A stretch of DNA of 15,260 bases from Actinomycetota bacterium (GCA_947475125.1 CANJMX010000023.1:1-15260), one strand, 5' to 3'. Shown: positions 8,103 to 13,958, counted from the stretch's first letter. Translations and numbers: made by a program. The notes: generated by a model from the sequence alone, not told the origin.

Positions 8103-8435
8103 CTGCTCAAGCGACTGCTGGTCATCGGGCTGTTCGTCGGGATCGCCTTCGCGTACATCGGCCCAGTGCGGGATTATCTGGGACAGAAGGAGCAGCTCCG
8201 CCTGGAGCAGGTCGCCCTGATCAAGGCCCGTGCCACGCGCGACGCGATCTCCGCGAAAATCCGTGCGCTCAAGGAGCCACAGGTACTCGAGACGCGCGCC
8301 CGCGAGCTGGGCATGGTGCGCCCGGGCGAGACGCCCTACGCGGTACGGGGTATCAAGCACCCCGCGGTGCCGCCGAGGCCCGCCGATGATGGATCAACCG
8401 GTGTCTGGGGATTCATCAGCGGGATCGTCGGCTGA
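8103..8435 (+). CDS. ftsB: FtsB/DivIC-like septum formation initiator
   Basis: Small bitopic protein of the FtsB/DivIC family, which bridges FtsQ and FtsL in the divisome. Order of parts: a few basic residues (LLKR), one membrane helix rich in L, V, I, F (about residues 5-22), a charged coiled-coil with heptad-like leucine/isoleucine spacing (about 26-62), then ARELGMVRPGETPYAV, a motif typical of the end of this family in Actinomycetota. The start is problematic. No ATG, GTG or TTG occurs in this frame between the stop at 8013 and GTG 8166, and GTG 8166 would remove the whole membrane helix. CTG 8103 is therefore used here. ATG 8095 lies in another frame and would join this one if its G-run had one more G. 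The position between eno and DUF501 is the usual one for this gene. Its end overlaps the DUF501 gene by 50 nt. Confidence 0.8.
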   Translation: MLKRLLVIGLFVGIAFAYIGPVRDYLGQKEQLRLEQVALIKARATRDAISAKIRALKEPQVLETRARELGMVRPGETPYAVRGIKHPAVPPRPADDGSTGVWGFISGIVG

Positions 8436-8871
8436 CGCCGACGCCGTTCGTCGACTGATCGGCCGCGATCCGCACGCAGGTTTCCGTGTGGCAGTGCGCT
8501 GTCCTTTTGGTGGTCCCGCCGTTATTCAGAATGCCCCCATCGATGCCGACGGGCATCCATTTCCGACGCGCGACTGGCTTGCCTGCCGTGCGCTCGTCAC
8601 AGCGGTGAGCCGTTTGGAGGCGGACGGGGGTGTCCGGATGCTGGAATCCGACCCCGAGATGACCGATGCCCTCGCCAACGCCCACGCCCAGCACGCCGCC
8701 GTGCACGGTGGCCACCGTGTGGCCGGGTCGGGCAACCCCGTGCACGTCAAGTGTCTTCATGCACATCTGGCCTTCGCGCTGGCCGAAGGCGGCACACCCG
8801 TGGGCGATTGGATCATGCAGCGAAGCGGCGCCACCTGGCCCACCACGTGCTGTGCGGAGCCGGTATCGTGA
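8386..8871 (+). CDS. DUF501 family protein
   Basis: 161-aa protein of the DUF501 family, common in Actinomycetota next to eno and ftsB; function unknown. Recognisable parts are RRLIGRDPHAG near residue 22, RCPFGGPAVIQNAP, FPTRDWLACRALVTAVSRLEA in the middle and VKCLHAHLAFALAEG with PVGDW near the end. This order of cysteine- and histidine-containing blocks is characteristic of the family. ATG 8386 is favoured by a GAGG box at 8375-8378; the adjacent ATG 8389 is possible. The first ~19 residues precede the conserved core and are encoded within the end of the ftsB-like gene (50-nt overlap, different frame). The stop overlaps the next start as GTGA. In many Actinomycetota an exopolyphosphatase (ppx/gppA) gene follows; here it does not. 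Confidence 0.88.
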   Translation: MMDQPVSGDSSAGSSADADAVRRLIGRDPHAGFRVAVRCPFGGPAVIQNAPIDADGHPFPTRDWLACRALVTAVSRLEADGGVRMLESDPEMTDALANAHAQHAAVHGGHRVAGSGNPVHVKCLHAHLAFALAEGGTPVGDWIMQRSGATWPTTCCAEPVS

Positions 8872-9185
8872 GGGGCGTGCAGCCCGAGGTCATGACCGCG
8901 CTCCTCGACTGGGATGCCGGAGAGCGCCAGATGGCCAAGCCGTCGCCGACACGTGATGCGCGGCTTCGGGTGGTGAGCGCGGTCGAGGACCAACTGCGCC
9001 GCCGTGTGGGTAACCGGTACACGCTGGCCGATCTGACCGCGGCGTACGAAGGCTCCTCGCGGTGGTACCTCGAACTCGCTGCCGCAACGGTGCCGGGGAC
9101 CCCCGATGCGTGGGACCCGTCGGTGGCCCTTGACGCAGCATTCGCACGCTGGGCCCGCAACGCCAGCGATTCGGTGGCGCGATGA
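8868..9185 (+). CDS. Conserved-looking hypothetical protein, 105 aa
   Basis: I cannot assign a known domain. The protein is soluble-looking, without signal peptide or membrane segment. It has an acidic N-terminus (residues 1-25), a basic helical stretch RVVSAVEDQLRRRVGNRYTLADLTAAYEG (about 34-62) and several tryptophans (RWYLEL, DAWDPS, ARWARN). The pattern RYTLADLTAAYEGSSRW looks like a compact helical fold. GTG 8868 overlaps the DUF501 stop as GTGA, and its own stop overlaps the next start as ATGA. It is therefore certainly transcribed with these genes and probably translationally coupled. ATG 8892 is an alternative start giving 97 aa. The GTG start is favoured by the overlap. Confidence 0.72.
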   Translation: MRGVQPEVMTALLDWDAGERQMAKPSPTRDARLRVVSAVEDQLRRRVGNRYTLADLTAAYEGSSRWYLELAAATVPGTPDAWDPSVALDAAFARWARNASDSVAR

Positions 9186-9424
9186 GCACGGAACCGCCTC
9201 AGCCCAACACAGCCCGCGCCCGCGGTGATCGCCCGACCGGCAAGGGCGAGCGGCCGGTCGTGCGTCGATGGGTCGCCATCGTCATCGCCACCGTCACACT
9301 GGTTGCCGGCGGTGTGCTCGGGTACTTCGCTGCCGGTGGTCCCGATGCCCCAACCCAGCTGCAGTTGGTCACCGACCTGCCGGCGGTGACGGTGACCGTG
9401 CCGGCGTCAGGATCGACCCCCTGA
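9182..9424 (+). CDS. Small single-TM membrane protein, 80 aa
   Basis: No family recognised. The N-terminal ~28 residues are hydrophilic and basic (polar, with several R and K). One hydrophobic helix follows at about 30-51 (VAIVIATVTLVAGGVLGYFAAG), then a ~29-residue segment rich in T, V and P. By the positive-inside rule the N-terminus should be cytoplasmic and the C-terminus outside. The ATGA overlap with the preceding gene and the 2-nt gap to the following one place it firmly in the ftsB-DUF501 operon. It may be an accessory factor for its neighbours, but nothing in the sequence proves this. Confidence 0.65.
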   Translation: MSTEPPQPNTARARGDRPTGKGERPVVRRWVAIVIATVTLVAGGVLGYFAAGGPDAPTQLQLVTDLPAVTVTVPASGSTP

Positions 9425-9426
9425 CC

Positions 9427-9759
9427 ATGCCCGGCCAACGCATTGCGGTCCGCGTGTTCATCATCGCCGCGATCGTCGAGGCCTGCACCTGGGCCGCCCT
9501 CCTGGTGGGGATGTACGTCAAGTACGTCCCCGAGACCACGACGGTGCTCGTGTCGGTATTCGGGGCGCTGCACGGCGTCGCCTTCGTCGCCTATCTGGGC
9601 GCCACCCTGTTTGCCGCGTCGCGCCTTCGCTGGTCGCGGACCGTCACGGTCTGGGCCCTGCTGGCCAGTATCCCGCCGTTCACCACTCTTGTGTTTGAGG
9701 CCATCGCCCGGCGGCGTGGGCTGCTCGGCGATACCGAGGGGACGCCTGACGGGGCGTGA
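9427..9759 (+). CDS. DUF3817 family integral membrane protein
   Basis: 110-aa protein with three membrane helices at about residues 7-28, 38-60 and 70-90. The sequence RVFIIAAIVEACTWAALLVGMYVKYV followed by GALHGVAFVAYLG and PPFTTLVFE matches the layout of DUF3817, a small actinobacterial membrane family of unknown function. Characteristic are a glutamate in the first helix, an HG pair in the second and a PF-x-T-x-x-x-E motif at the end of the third. It starts 2 nt after the preceding stop and is the last gene of the unit. Its 3' end forms one arm of an inverted repeat shared with the convergent minus-strand gene. Confidence 0.8.
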   Translation: MPGQRIAVRVFIIAAIVEACTWAALLVGMYVKYVPETTTVLVSVFGALHGVAFVAYLGATLFAASRLRWSRTVTVWALLASIPPFTTLVFEAIARRRGLLGDTEGTPDGA

Positions 9760-9795
9760 GCCGGGGCTCCTTTCCGCGGCGCGCTGTCAGGCGTC
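9741..9795. terminator. Inverted repeat at convergent gene ends, candidate bidirectional terminator
   Basis: GACGCCTGAC (9741-9750) and GTCAGGCGTC (9786-9795) are perfect 10-bp arms around a 35-nt loop. The loop can itself fold partly (GCCG...CGGC). Each arm lies in the last codons of one of two convergent genes, and TGA in the right arm, read on the minus strand, is a stop codon. There is no T-tract. Confidence 0.45.
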
Positions 9796-10788
9796 GCCGG
9801 GTCCAGGGGCGGTCCACTCCCCGGCGAGCACGGCATCGCGCGTCTCCCCGCGATCGATGAGCGCGTGGATGTCGGGCAGCGAACCCCGCCGCAGGTACAC
9901 ATGCCGTTGGCCCACGCTGGGCTTCTCGCCGAGGAGTCCTGCACGGACGAGCGCCTCGCCCACCTCCAGCGCGTCGCGCCGGTCATCGGCGGCCGCTCCG
10001 CGGTAGAGGTTGTCGAACTCAGTGTGGTGCTGGTCGCCCACCTTGCCCATGCGGAGCAGGCGCCGCAGCACGGTGCGCGCGCGCCTGCGCCGGGGGCAGG
10101 GGTCGTCCTCAATGGCCAGGCTCGCGGCCCCGGGCGGGGGCGGGGTGCCATCGAGCCCCCAGCGCCGGAGCTCCGACACCATCTCGGCGGGGTATGAGGG
10201 GGCGTCGATCGATTGCCCGTGGGCTGCCAGGGTGAGTGCCACCCGGATGGGGTGCGACCACGTGGCCCGCGACAGCGCCGCCAGCGGGTCGGCGGCGTCC
10301 AGATGGGGCGGAGGCCCGACGAGCGGGATGTCCTCGCCGTCCGGGCGGAGTGATGCGGGGAGTGGGGCCAGCACAACCGCGTCGGCATCGGCGCAGGCTT
10401 CAGCCAGTGCGAGCGGCGCGATCTCATCATCAAGGTCCGGGAGGGTGAGCAGCACGAAGCCGTGCCAGTCGAGCACGCTCACGGCCTCCGCGAGCACACC
10501 TGCCTCCACGGCTGCCCGGAGCGCATGCATGAGCACCCGGGCAGGCCCACGGGGACCGAATGCCATGGCCTGCGTGGCACGTATGGGAAGTATCCAGGCG
10601 GGGCAGTCGTCTGGAGTGCGACCGCTCCAGATCCAGATGACCGGGGTCCGGTCGTGCAGATGGCGCGCAGCCAGATCGAGCGTGGCCACCACTGCCTCAT
10701 CGGCGTCGCCCCGGCGCCATGCCGGGAGCGCCCGTGCGACCTCGTGCGGGTCGCGGGCAAGATCTGCGACGGTGAGGCCCGAGATCAT
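9787..10788 (-). CDS. Hypothetical protein, 333 aa, paired with rpoZ
   Basis: I do not recognise a family. The protein is soluble-looking. The N-terminal half (about 1-180) alternates helices and hydrophobic strands (PVIWIWSG near residue 48, SVLDWHGFVLLTLPDLDDE near 103, DAVVLAPLPAS near 135), suggesting an alpha/beta fold. A proline-rich linker lies near 215-225. A basic patch, CPRRRRARTVLRRLLRMGKVGDQHHTEFDNLYRG, starts near 229, and the rest (to 333) is helical and ends with a KPSVGQRHVYLRRGSLPDI segment that looks like a winged-helix wing. This suggests a C-terminal nucleic-acid-binding part, by appearance only. The ATG is preceded by a GGTGAG-type box. It starts 24 nt after the rpoZ stop on the same strand, so it is probably cotranscribed with the omega subunit. 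Confidence 0.7.
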   Translation of the reverse strand: MISGLTVADLARDPHEVARALPAWRRGDADEAVVATLDLAARHLHDRTPVIWIWSGRTPDDCPAWILPIRATQAMAFGPRGPARVLMHALRAAVEAGVLAEAVSVLDWHGFVLLTLPDLDDEIAPLALAEACADADAVVLAPLPASLRPDGEDIPLVGPPPHLDAADPLAALSRATWSHPIRVALTLAAHGQSIDAPSYPAEMVSELRRWGLDGTPPPPGAASLAIEDDPCPRRRRARTVLRRLLRMGKVGDQHHTEFDNLYRGAAADDRRDALEVGEALVRAGLLGEKPSVGQRHVYLRRGSLPDIHALIDRGETRDAVLAGEWTAPGPGDA

Positions 10789-10812
10789 CGGGCACTCACC
10801 GTCGCACGCGGA

Positions 10813-11337
10813 CTACGCGGCCTCGGGGTCCGGGGCCGCGTCGAGGTCGGCGTCAACGTCTGCATCGAGGTCATCCACGGTTTCCTCGCCGGCCTCGACG
10901 ATGCTTGCGTCGCTGGCGGCCTCCACGGTCGTGGCCTCGCCCGAGGCAACTGCCTCGAGGGCCTCGGCCAGGCTGGTGGCACCGGCGGCGGGGGAGTCGT
11001 CCACCTCGAACGCCTCGTCATCGTCAAGCTCGAGCAGCAGCGGGTCCGCCTCGAATGCGGTGGCCTCGGGCAGTTCGCGCTCCTCGGGGCTGCCGTCGGG
11101 GTTCCAGCGCACATCCACCTCGCCAGCCAGGATCTCGGCCTCGGCAAGGGCGACGGGGTCGCGGGACGACAACTCGCCCGGTGCGGGCGGCGGCGCATCC
11201 TCGGAGCGCAACTCTGCCGGGTCGGCGGTGAGCCACAGCGTGATCTGGCGCGCGCGCTTCGAAACAGCATGCACCAACGCGTATCGGCTTCCGTCGACGT
11301 GCTCGAGCGCTTCGTCCAGACGACGTCCGTAGAGCAT
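10813..11337 (-). CDS. rpoZ: RNA polymerase omega subunit with long acidic C-terminal tail
   Basis: Omega helps fold and hold the beta' subunit of RNA polymerase. The core is recognisable: RLDEALEHVDGSRYALVHAVSKRARQI at about residues 6-32 is the hallmark helix region, and SSRDPVALAEAEILAGEV (57-74) matches the second conserved stretch that reads like PVTIALEEIAAGKV in other species. The protein is 174 aa, roughly twice the usual 60-110. The extra ~95 residues (about 80-174) are almost devoid of lysine and arginine and packed with D, E and A, e.g. LELDDDEAFEVDD and VDDLDADVDADLD. This tail is probably disordered. The ATG at 11337 has a strong GGAGG site 4 nt upstream; an open frame further upstream is not supported. 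It is divergent from the CBS gene and followed by the 333-aa hypothetical gene. The usual neighbours gmk and coaBC are not adjacent here. Confidence 0.85.
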   Translation of the reverse strand: MLYGRRLDEALEHVDGSRYALVHAVSKRARQITLWLTADPAELRSEDAPPPAPGELSSRDPVALAEAEILAGEVDVRWNPDGSPEERELPEATAFEADPLLLELDDDEAFEVDDSPAAGATSLAEALEAVASGEATTVEAASDASIVEAGEETVDDLDADVDADLDAAPDPEAA

Positions 11338-11341
11338 CAAA

Positions 11342-11346
11342 CCTCC
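11342..11346 (-). promoter_or_regulatory. Ribosome binding site of rpoZ
   Basis: On the minus strand GGAGG precedes the ATG by 4 nt. It fixes the start at 11337 rather than at upstream in-frame codons. Confidence 0.7.
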
Positions 11347-11371
11347 AAGGTCATTCCATGAGCAGCAGCGG

Positions 11372-11377
11372 AGTGTA
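11372..11377 (-). promoter_or_regulatory. -10 box of the rpoZ promoter
   Basis: On the minus strand TACACT, within GCTACACT, would start transcription near 11364 and leave a leader of about 27 nt that contains the GGAGG site. The -35 region is GC-rich and has no convincing hexamer. Confidence 0.4.
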
Positions 11378-11400
11378 GCGCTCCCGCGCGGCGGCGGCGG

Positions 11401-11429
11401 TTGACGGTGATTGTGCGGTATGGCACAAT
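11401..11429 (+). promoter_or_regulatory. Promoter of the CBS-domain gene, leaderless type
   Basis: TTGACG (11401-11406), a 17-nt spacer and CACAAT (11424-11429) are followed after 6 nt by the ATG at 11436. The -35 is the best match to consensus in the window, and the spacing is ideal. Transcription should start at the initiation codon. Most of the spacer and the -10 are covered by the dyad 11409-11430. Confidence 0.6.
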
Positions 11430-11430
11430 C
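11409..11430. promoter_or_regulatory. Perfect 8-6-8 dyad, candidate operator
   Basis: GATTGTGC and GCACAATC are exact inverted copies separated by 6 nt (GGTATG). The dyad lies between the -35 and -10 of the CBS-gene promoter and covers the -10, the place where a repressor dimer would block polymerase. It also lies about 32 bp upstream of the divergent rpoZ -10. Confidence 0.55.
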
Positions 11431-11435
11431 GCGCC

Positions 11436-11837
11436 ATGACGCAGGTACGAGACGCCATGAGCGCGCTGAATGCAATGGTCGGCCCGGCGCACACGCTGCG
11501 CCAGGCAGCCGAGCGGATGATCGAGAACCGCACCGGTGCGTCGGTTGTGATGGACCCGGATCTTCCCGGGCCCTGCGTCATCACCGAGCGCGATCTGCTG
11601 AAGGCGCTGGCCGCCGGACTCGATGTTGACGTTGAACTGGTGGGCGATCACATGACGGGTTCGCTCATCACCGCGGCACCCGAGTGGCCGCTCGCAACCG
11701 CCGCCGACCAGATGGTGCGCCACGGTATCCGGCACGTGCTGGTGTTCGACGGGCCCGAGCTCGTGGGGATCCTCTCGATGCGTGATGTCATCCGTGTGGG
11801 CGGCCTTGCTGCCGACAGGGGCACTGCTCCGGCGTGA
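11436..11837 (+). CDS. Two-CBS-domain protein
   Basis: A 133-aa protein made almost entirely of a CBS pair (Bateman module), which in other proteins binds adenosine nucleotides such as AMP, ATP or SAM and acts as an energy or ligand sensor. The first CBS covers about residues 4-62 (VRDAMS..., GASVVMD, CVITERDLLKAL). The second covers about 70-122 (GDHMTGSLITAAPEWPLATAADQMVRHGIRHVLVFDG, LVGILSMRDVIR). The hallmark ends ITERDLL and LSMRDVI contain the R-D pair that commonly contacts the nucleotide phosphate. No effector domain is attached, so it would act on a partner protein. ATG 11436 fits the leaderless promoter. The helicase gene begins 45 nt after the stop and has its own -10 box, so the two may be only partly cotranscribed. 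Confidence 0.88.
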   Translation: MTQVRDAMSALNAMVGPAHTLRQAAERMIENRTGASVVMDPDLPGPCVITERDLLKALAAGLDVDVELVGDHMTGSLITAAPEWPLATAADQMVRHGIRHVLVFDGPELVGILSMRDVIRVGGLAADRGTAPA

Positions 11838-11867
11838 CGTAATCGGTGCGGGGCGGGGTTCGCCGGG

Positions 11868-11873
11868 TAGGGT
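11868..11873 (+). promoter_or_regulatory. -10 box of the helicase gene promoter, leaderless type
   Basis: GGTAGGGT contains TAGGGT (11868-11873), ending 9 nt before TTG 11883. No ribosome binding site lies between. The -35 region is weak. Confidence 0.4.
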
Positions 11874-11882
11874 CCCGCCGTC

Positions 11883-13538
11883 TTGGGAGCCACCAGCCGA
11901 ACAATCCGCCTTCGCAAGTGGCAGAAGAATGCGCTCGACGTGTTCGCCTCGCGCGACGGCGACGACTTCCTGGCGGTGGCCACACCGGGAGCGGGAAAGA
12001 CCACCTTCGCGCTCACCGCGGCGCGGCAGGATCTGGCCGCGCACCCCGGCCGCAGCCTGGTGGTGGTGGCCCCCACGCAGCATCTGAAGGGTCAGTGGGC
12101 AGCCGCTGCCGAACGCTTTGGGCTGCATCTTGATCCGGCGTGGATCGCAGGGGAGCCACTGCCCGCAGAGGTCCACGGCATCGTCACCACCTACCAGCAG
12201 GTGGCACAGTCGACGCTCGCCGTACGCACGATCGCGAGCGGGGCATTCGTGGTGCTGGACGAAATCCACCATGCCGGCGATGAGCGGGCGTGGGGTGACG
12301 GCGTTCGCAGCGCATTTGAGGTGGCCGCCGTGCGCCTGTGCCTCTCGGGCACGCCATTTCGATCAGACAGCCTGGCGATCCCATTCGTGTACTACGACGC
12401 GAGCGGCGAGGCGGAACCCGACGTGGAGTACGGATATGGCCCCGCGCTCGCCGACCGGGGCGTGGTGCGCCCGGTGCACTTCCCGCGGCTCGGTGGCGAG
12501 ATGGAGTGGATCGGGCCCGACGGCAGCACGCAGTCGGCATCGTTCGACGACGCCCTTGACCCGCGCCTTGCCTCCCAGCGCCTTCGCACCGCGCTTGATG
12601 CATCGGGTGAGTGGATGCCCGATGCCCTTTCACGGGCCCACGCCCAGCTGGCGAAAGTGCGCGAGACGCATCCCGAAGCCGGCGGCCTGGTGATCGCGAT
12701 GGATCGTGATCACGCCCGGGGCGTGGCAAAGATCATCCGCGAGCGCCTGGGTGTGAAGGCCGTGTTGGTCACCAGCGACGATCCCACTGCGTCGCAGCGC
12801 ATCTCAGCATTCGCCACGAGCCGCGACCCGTGGCTGGTGGCTGTGCGCATGGTGAGTGAGGGGGTGGACATCCCGCGCCTTCGCGTGGGTGTGTTCGCCA
12901 CCACCACGACCACTGAACTGTTCTTCCGCCAGGCCGTTGGGCGCATCGTGCGCTGGGTCCCAGGGCACGATCGCCAGCCGTCCTACATGTTCATGCCCGA
13001 CGATCCACGCCTCCGTGCCCACGCCATTGGCATCGCGGAGGAGCGACGGCACTTCCTGAAGAAGGTGGGCGAGCACGACGACGCGGAGGCCGACGGCCTC
13101 CTCGACGAGGTGCGCACGGCACGCGAGGACGAGCAGATGTCGTTGTTCTCTGCGGTGTCCGCAACGCCATCAGGCGAGGCCGTGGTGCACCGCGCCGATG
13201 AGCATCTGGGCATGTTCGGGTCACTCGATGATGAGGATCCCGGGGACGATGGATTCGATGTGCAGCTGTTGGAGGCGCCGCACCTTGAGGTACGCGCACC
13301 CGATGCCTCGGGCCTCACCCCGGTGCAGCGTCGCCGCATGTTGCGCGACGCCAACTCGGTGATCGTGCGCGCCATCGCAGGCGCCGCAGGGATGACGCAT
13401 GCGCAGGTGAATGGCGAGCTCAACCGCTTGAGTGGGGTTACGAGCGTGAGTGAGGCAAGTGCCGACGAGCTGGACCAGCGGCGCGAGAAGGGCGCCCGCT
13501 GGCTGGAGCGCATCGGCGCCCGGGCGGGGCGCCGCTAG
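11883..13538 (+). CDS. DEAD/DEAH-type superfamily 2 helicase
   Basis: A 551-aa ATP-dependent helicase or translocase, with motor domains like those of type III restriction subunits and XPB-like enzymes. Motifs in order: Q-like start LRKWQKNAL (9-17), Walker A ATPGAGKT (33-40), motif Ia VVVAPTQHL (near 62), DEIHH (126-130, a DEIH variant of the DEAH box), SGTPFRSD (155-162), SEGVDIPRL (near 325) and motif VI QAVGRIVRW (350-358). The last ~160 residues are acidic and then helical, with PVQRRRMLRDANSVIVRAIAGAAGMTHAQVN, and I do not recognise them; there is no nuclease motif. The start is TTG 11883, supported by a -10 box 9 nt upstream and by the position of the first conserved motif. No methyltransferase or specificity gene is adjacent, so a restriction role is unlikely; a repair or RNA role remains open. 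Confidence 0.88.
   Translation: MGATSRTIRLRKWQKNALDVFASRDGDDFLAVATPGAGKTTFALTAARQDLAAHPGRSLVVVAPTQHLKGQWAAAAERFGLHLDPAWIAGEPLPAEVHGIVTTYQQVAQSTLAVRTIASGAFVVLDEIHHAGDERAWGDGVRSAFEVAAVRLCLSGTPFRSDSLAIPFVYYDASGEAEPDVEYGYGPALADRGVVRPVHFPRLGGEMEWIGPDGSTQSASFDDALDPRLASQRLRTALDASGEWMPDALSRAHAQLAKVRETHPEAGGLVIAMDRDHARGVAKIIRERLGVKAVLVTSDDPTASQRISAFATSRDPWLVAVRMVSEGVDIPRLRVGVFATTTTTELFFRQAVGRIVRWVPGHDRQPSYMFMPDDPRLRAHAIGIAEERRHFLKKVGEHDDAEADGLLDEVRTAREDEQMSLFSAVSATPSGEAVVHRADEHLGMFGSLDDEDPGDDGFDVQLLEAPHLEVRAPDASGLTPVQRRRMLRDANSVIVRAIAGAAGMTHAQVNGELNRLSGVTSVSEASADELDQRREKGARWLERIGARAGRR
13514..13534. terminator. GC-rich hairpin at the helicase 3' end
   Basis: CGGCGCC (13514-13520), a 7-nt loop and GGCGCCG (13528-13534) form a perfect 7-bp stem overlapping the last codons of the helicase gene, just before the convergent minus-strand stop. 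No T-run follows, so it is a terminator only by position and stability. Confidence 0.35.
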
Positions 13539-13541
13539 GCG

Positions 13542-13949
13542 TCAGGCGACCTGCTGGTTGAGGTCGATGCGCACGCAGGTGGTGCCATCGCCGCCGCCGC
13601 GGTCCACGGTGACCCTGTCAACCAACTGACGCACGATCCAGAGACCGCGGCCGCGACGGGCGTGGGGACGGGGCGGATGCTCCTGCACGGCCTCGCTCCA
13701 GTCGAAGCCGCCACCGGAGTCGCTCACCTCGATGTGGAGGCCGGCACCGGCGTCGGCCACCACGTGAATGGGGGCAGCGCCATGCTCCTGCGCATTGGCG
13801 ATCAACTCGTTGATGGCGAGTGCAAGATCGTCGGCACGGTCGCCGAATCCGGCACGCTGCGCGAGGTCGTGCACCGCCGCTCTCACGGGGGCGATTTCTG
13901 AGGGGTCGGCGCCGATGGTCGCCTCGATGTGGTGCGAATCCGCAATCAC
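13542..13949 (-). CDS. RsbW-like anti-sigma factor kinase (GHKL ATPase)
   Basis: A 135-aa protein of the HATPase_c_2 group, serine/threonine kinases that bind sigma factors and phosphorylate an anti-sigma-factor antagonist. The Bergerat ATP-binding motifs are present: N-box ALAINELIANAQEHG with E48 and N52, G1 box DSGGGFD (77-83) and G2 box RGRGLWIVRQL (99-109). The start is chosen as GTG 13949 because a TATTGT -10 box ends 9 nt before it, the leaderless spacing seen elsewhere here. Starting at ATG 13991 would add 14 residues (149 aa) with no ribosome binding site. No sigma factor, STAS antagonist or PP2C phosphatase gene is adjacent, so its partner must be elsewhere. The gene is convergent with the helicase (3-nt gap) and divergent from the L,D-transpeptidase. 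Confidence 0.85.
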   Translation of the reverse strand: MIADSHHIEATIGADPSEIAPVRAAVHDLAQRAGFGDRADDLALAINELIANAQEHGAAPIHVVADAGAGLHIEVSDSGGGFDWSEAVQEHPPRPHARRGRGLWIVRQLVDRVTVDRGGGDGTTCVRIDLNQQVA

Positions 13950-13958
13950 GCTTACCCG

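Noticed and set aside
8166..8435. Short form of the ftsB-like gene starting at GTG 8166
   Set aside because: It removes the membrane helix that defines the family and has no ribosome binding site.
10010..11332. Serine/alanine-rich plus-strand frame (440 codons) across the rpoZ region
   Set aside because: It is low-complexity and antisense to both recognised minus-strand genes, with no start signal.
11338..11475. N-terminal extension of rpoZ to the upstream ATG
   Set aside because: It would run through the divergent promoter and into the CBS gene. The strong GGAGG site and the omega core support 11337.
11883..13538. Helicase as part of a restriction or defence system
   Set aside because: No methyltransferase, nuclease, specificity subunit or other defence gene lies beside it; the neighbours are housekeeping or regulatory.
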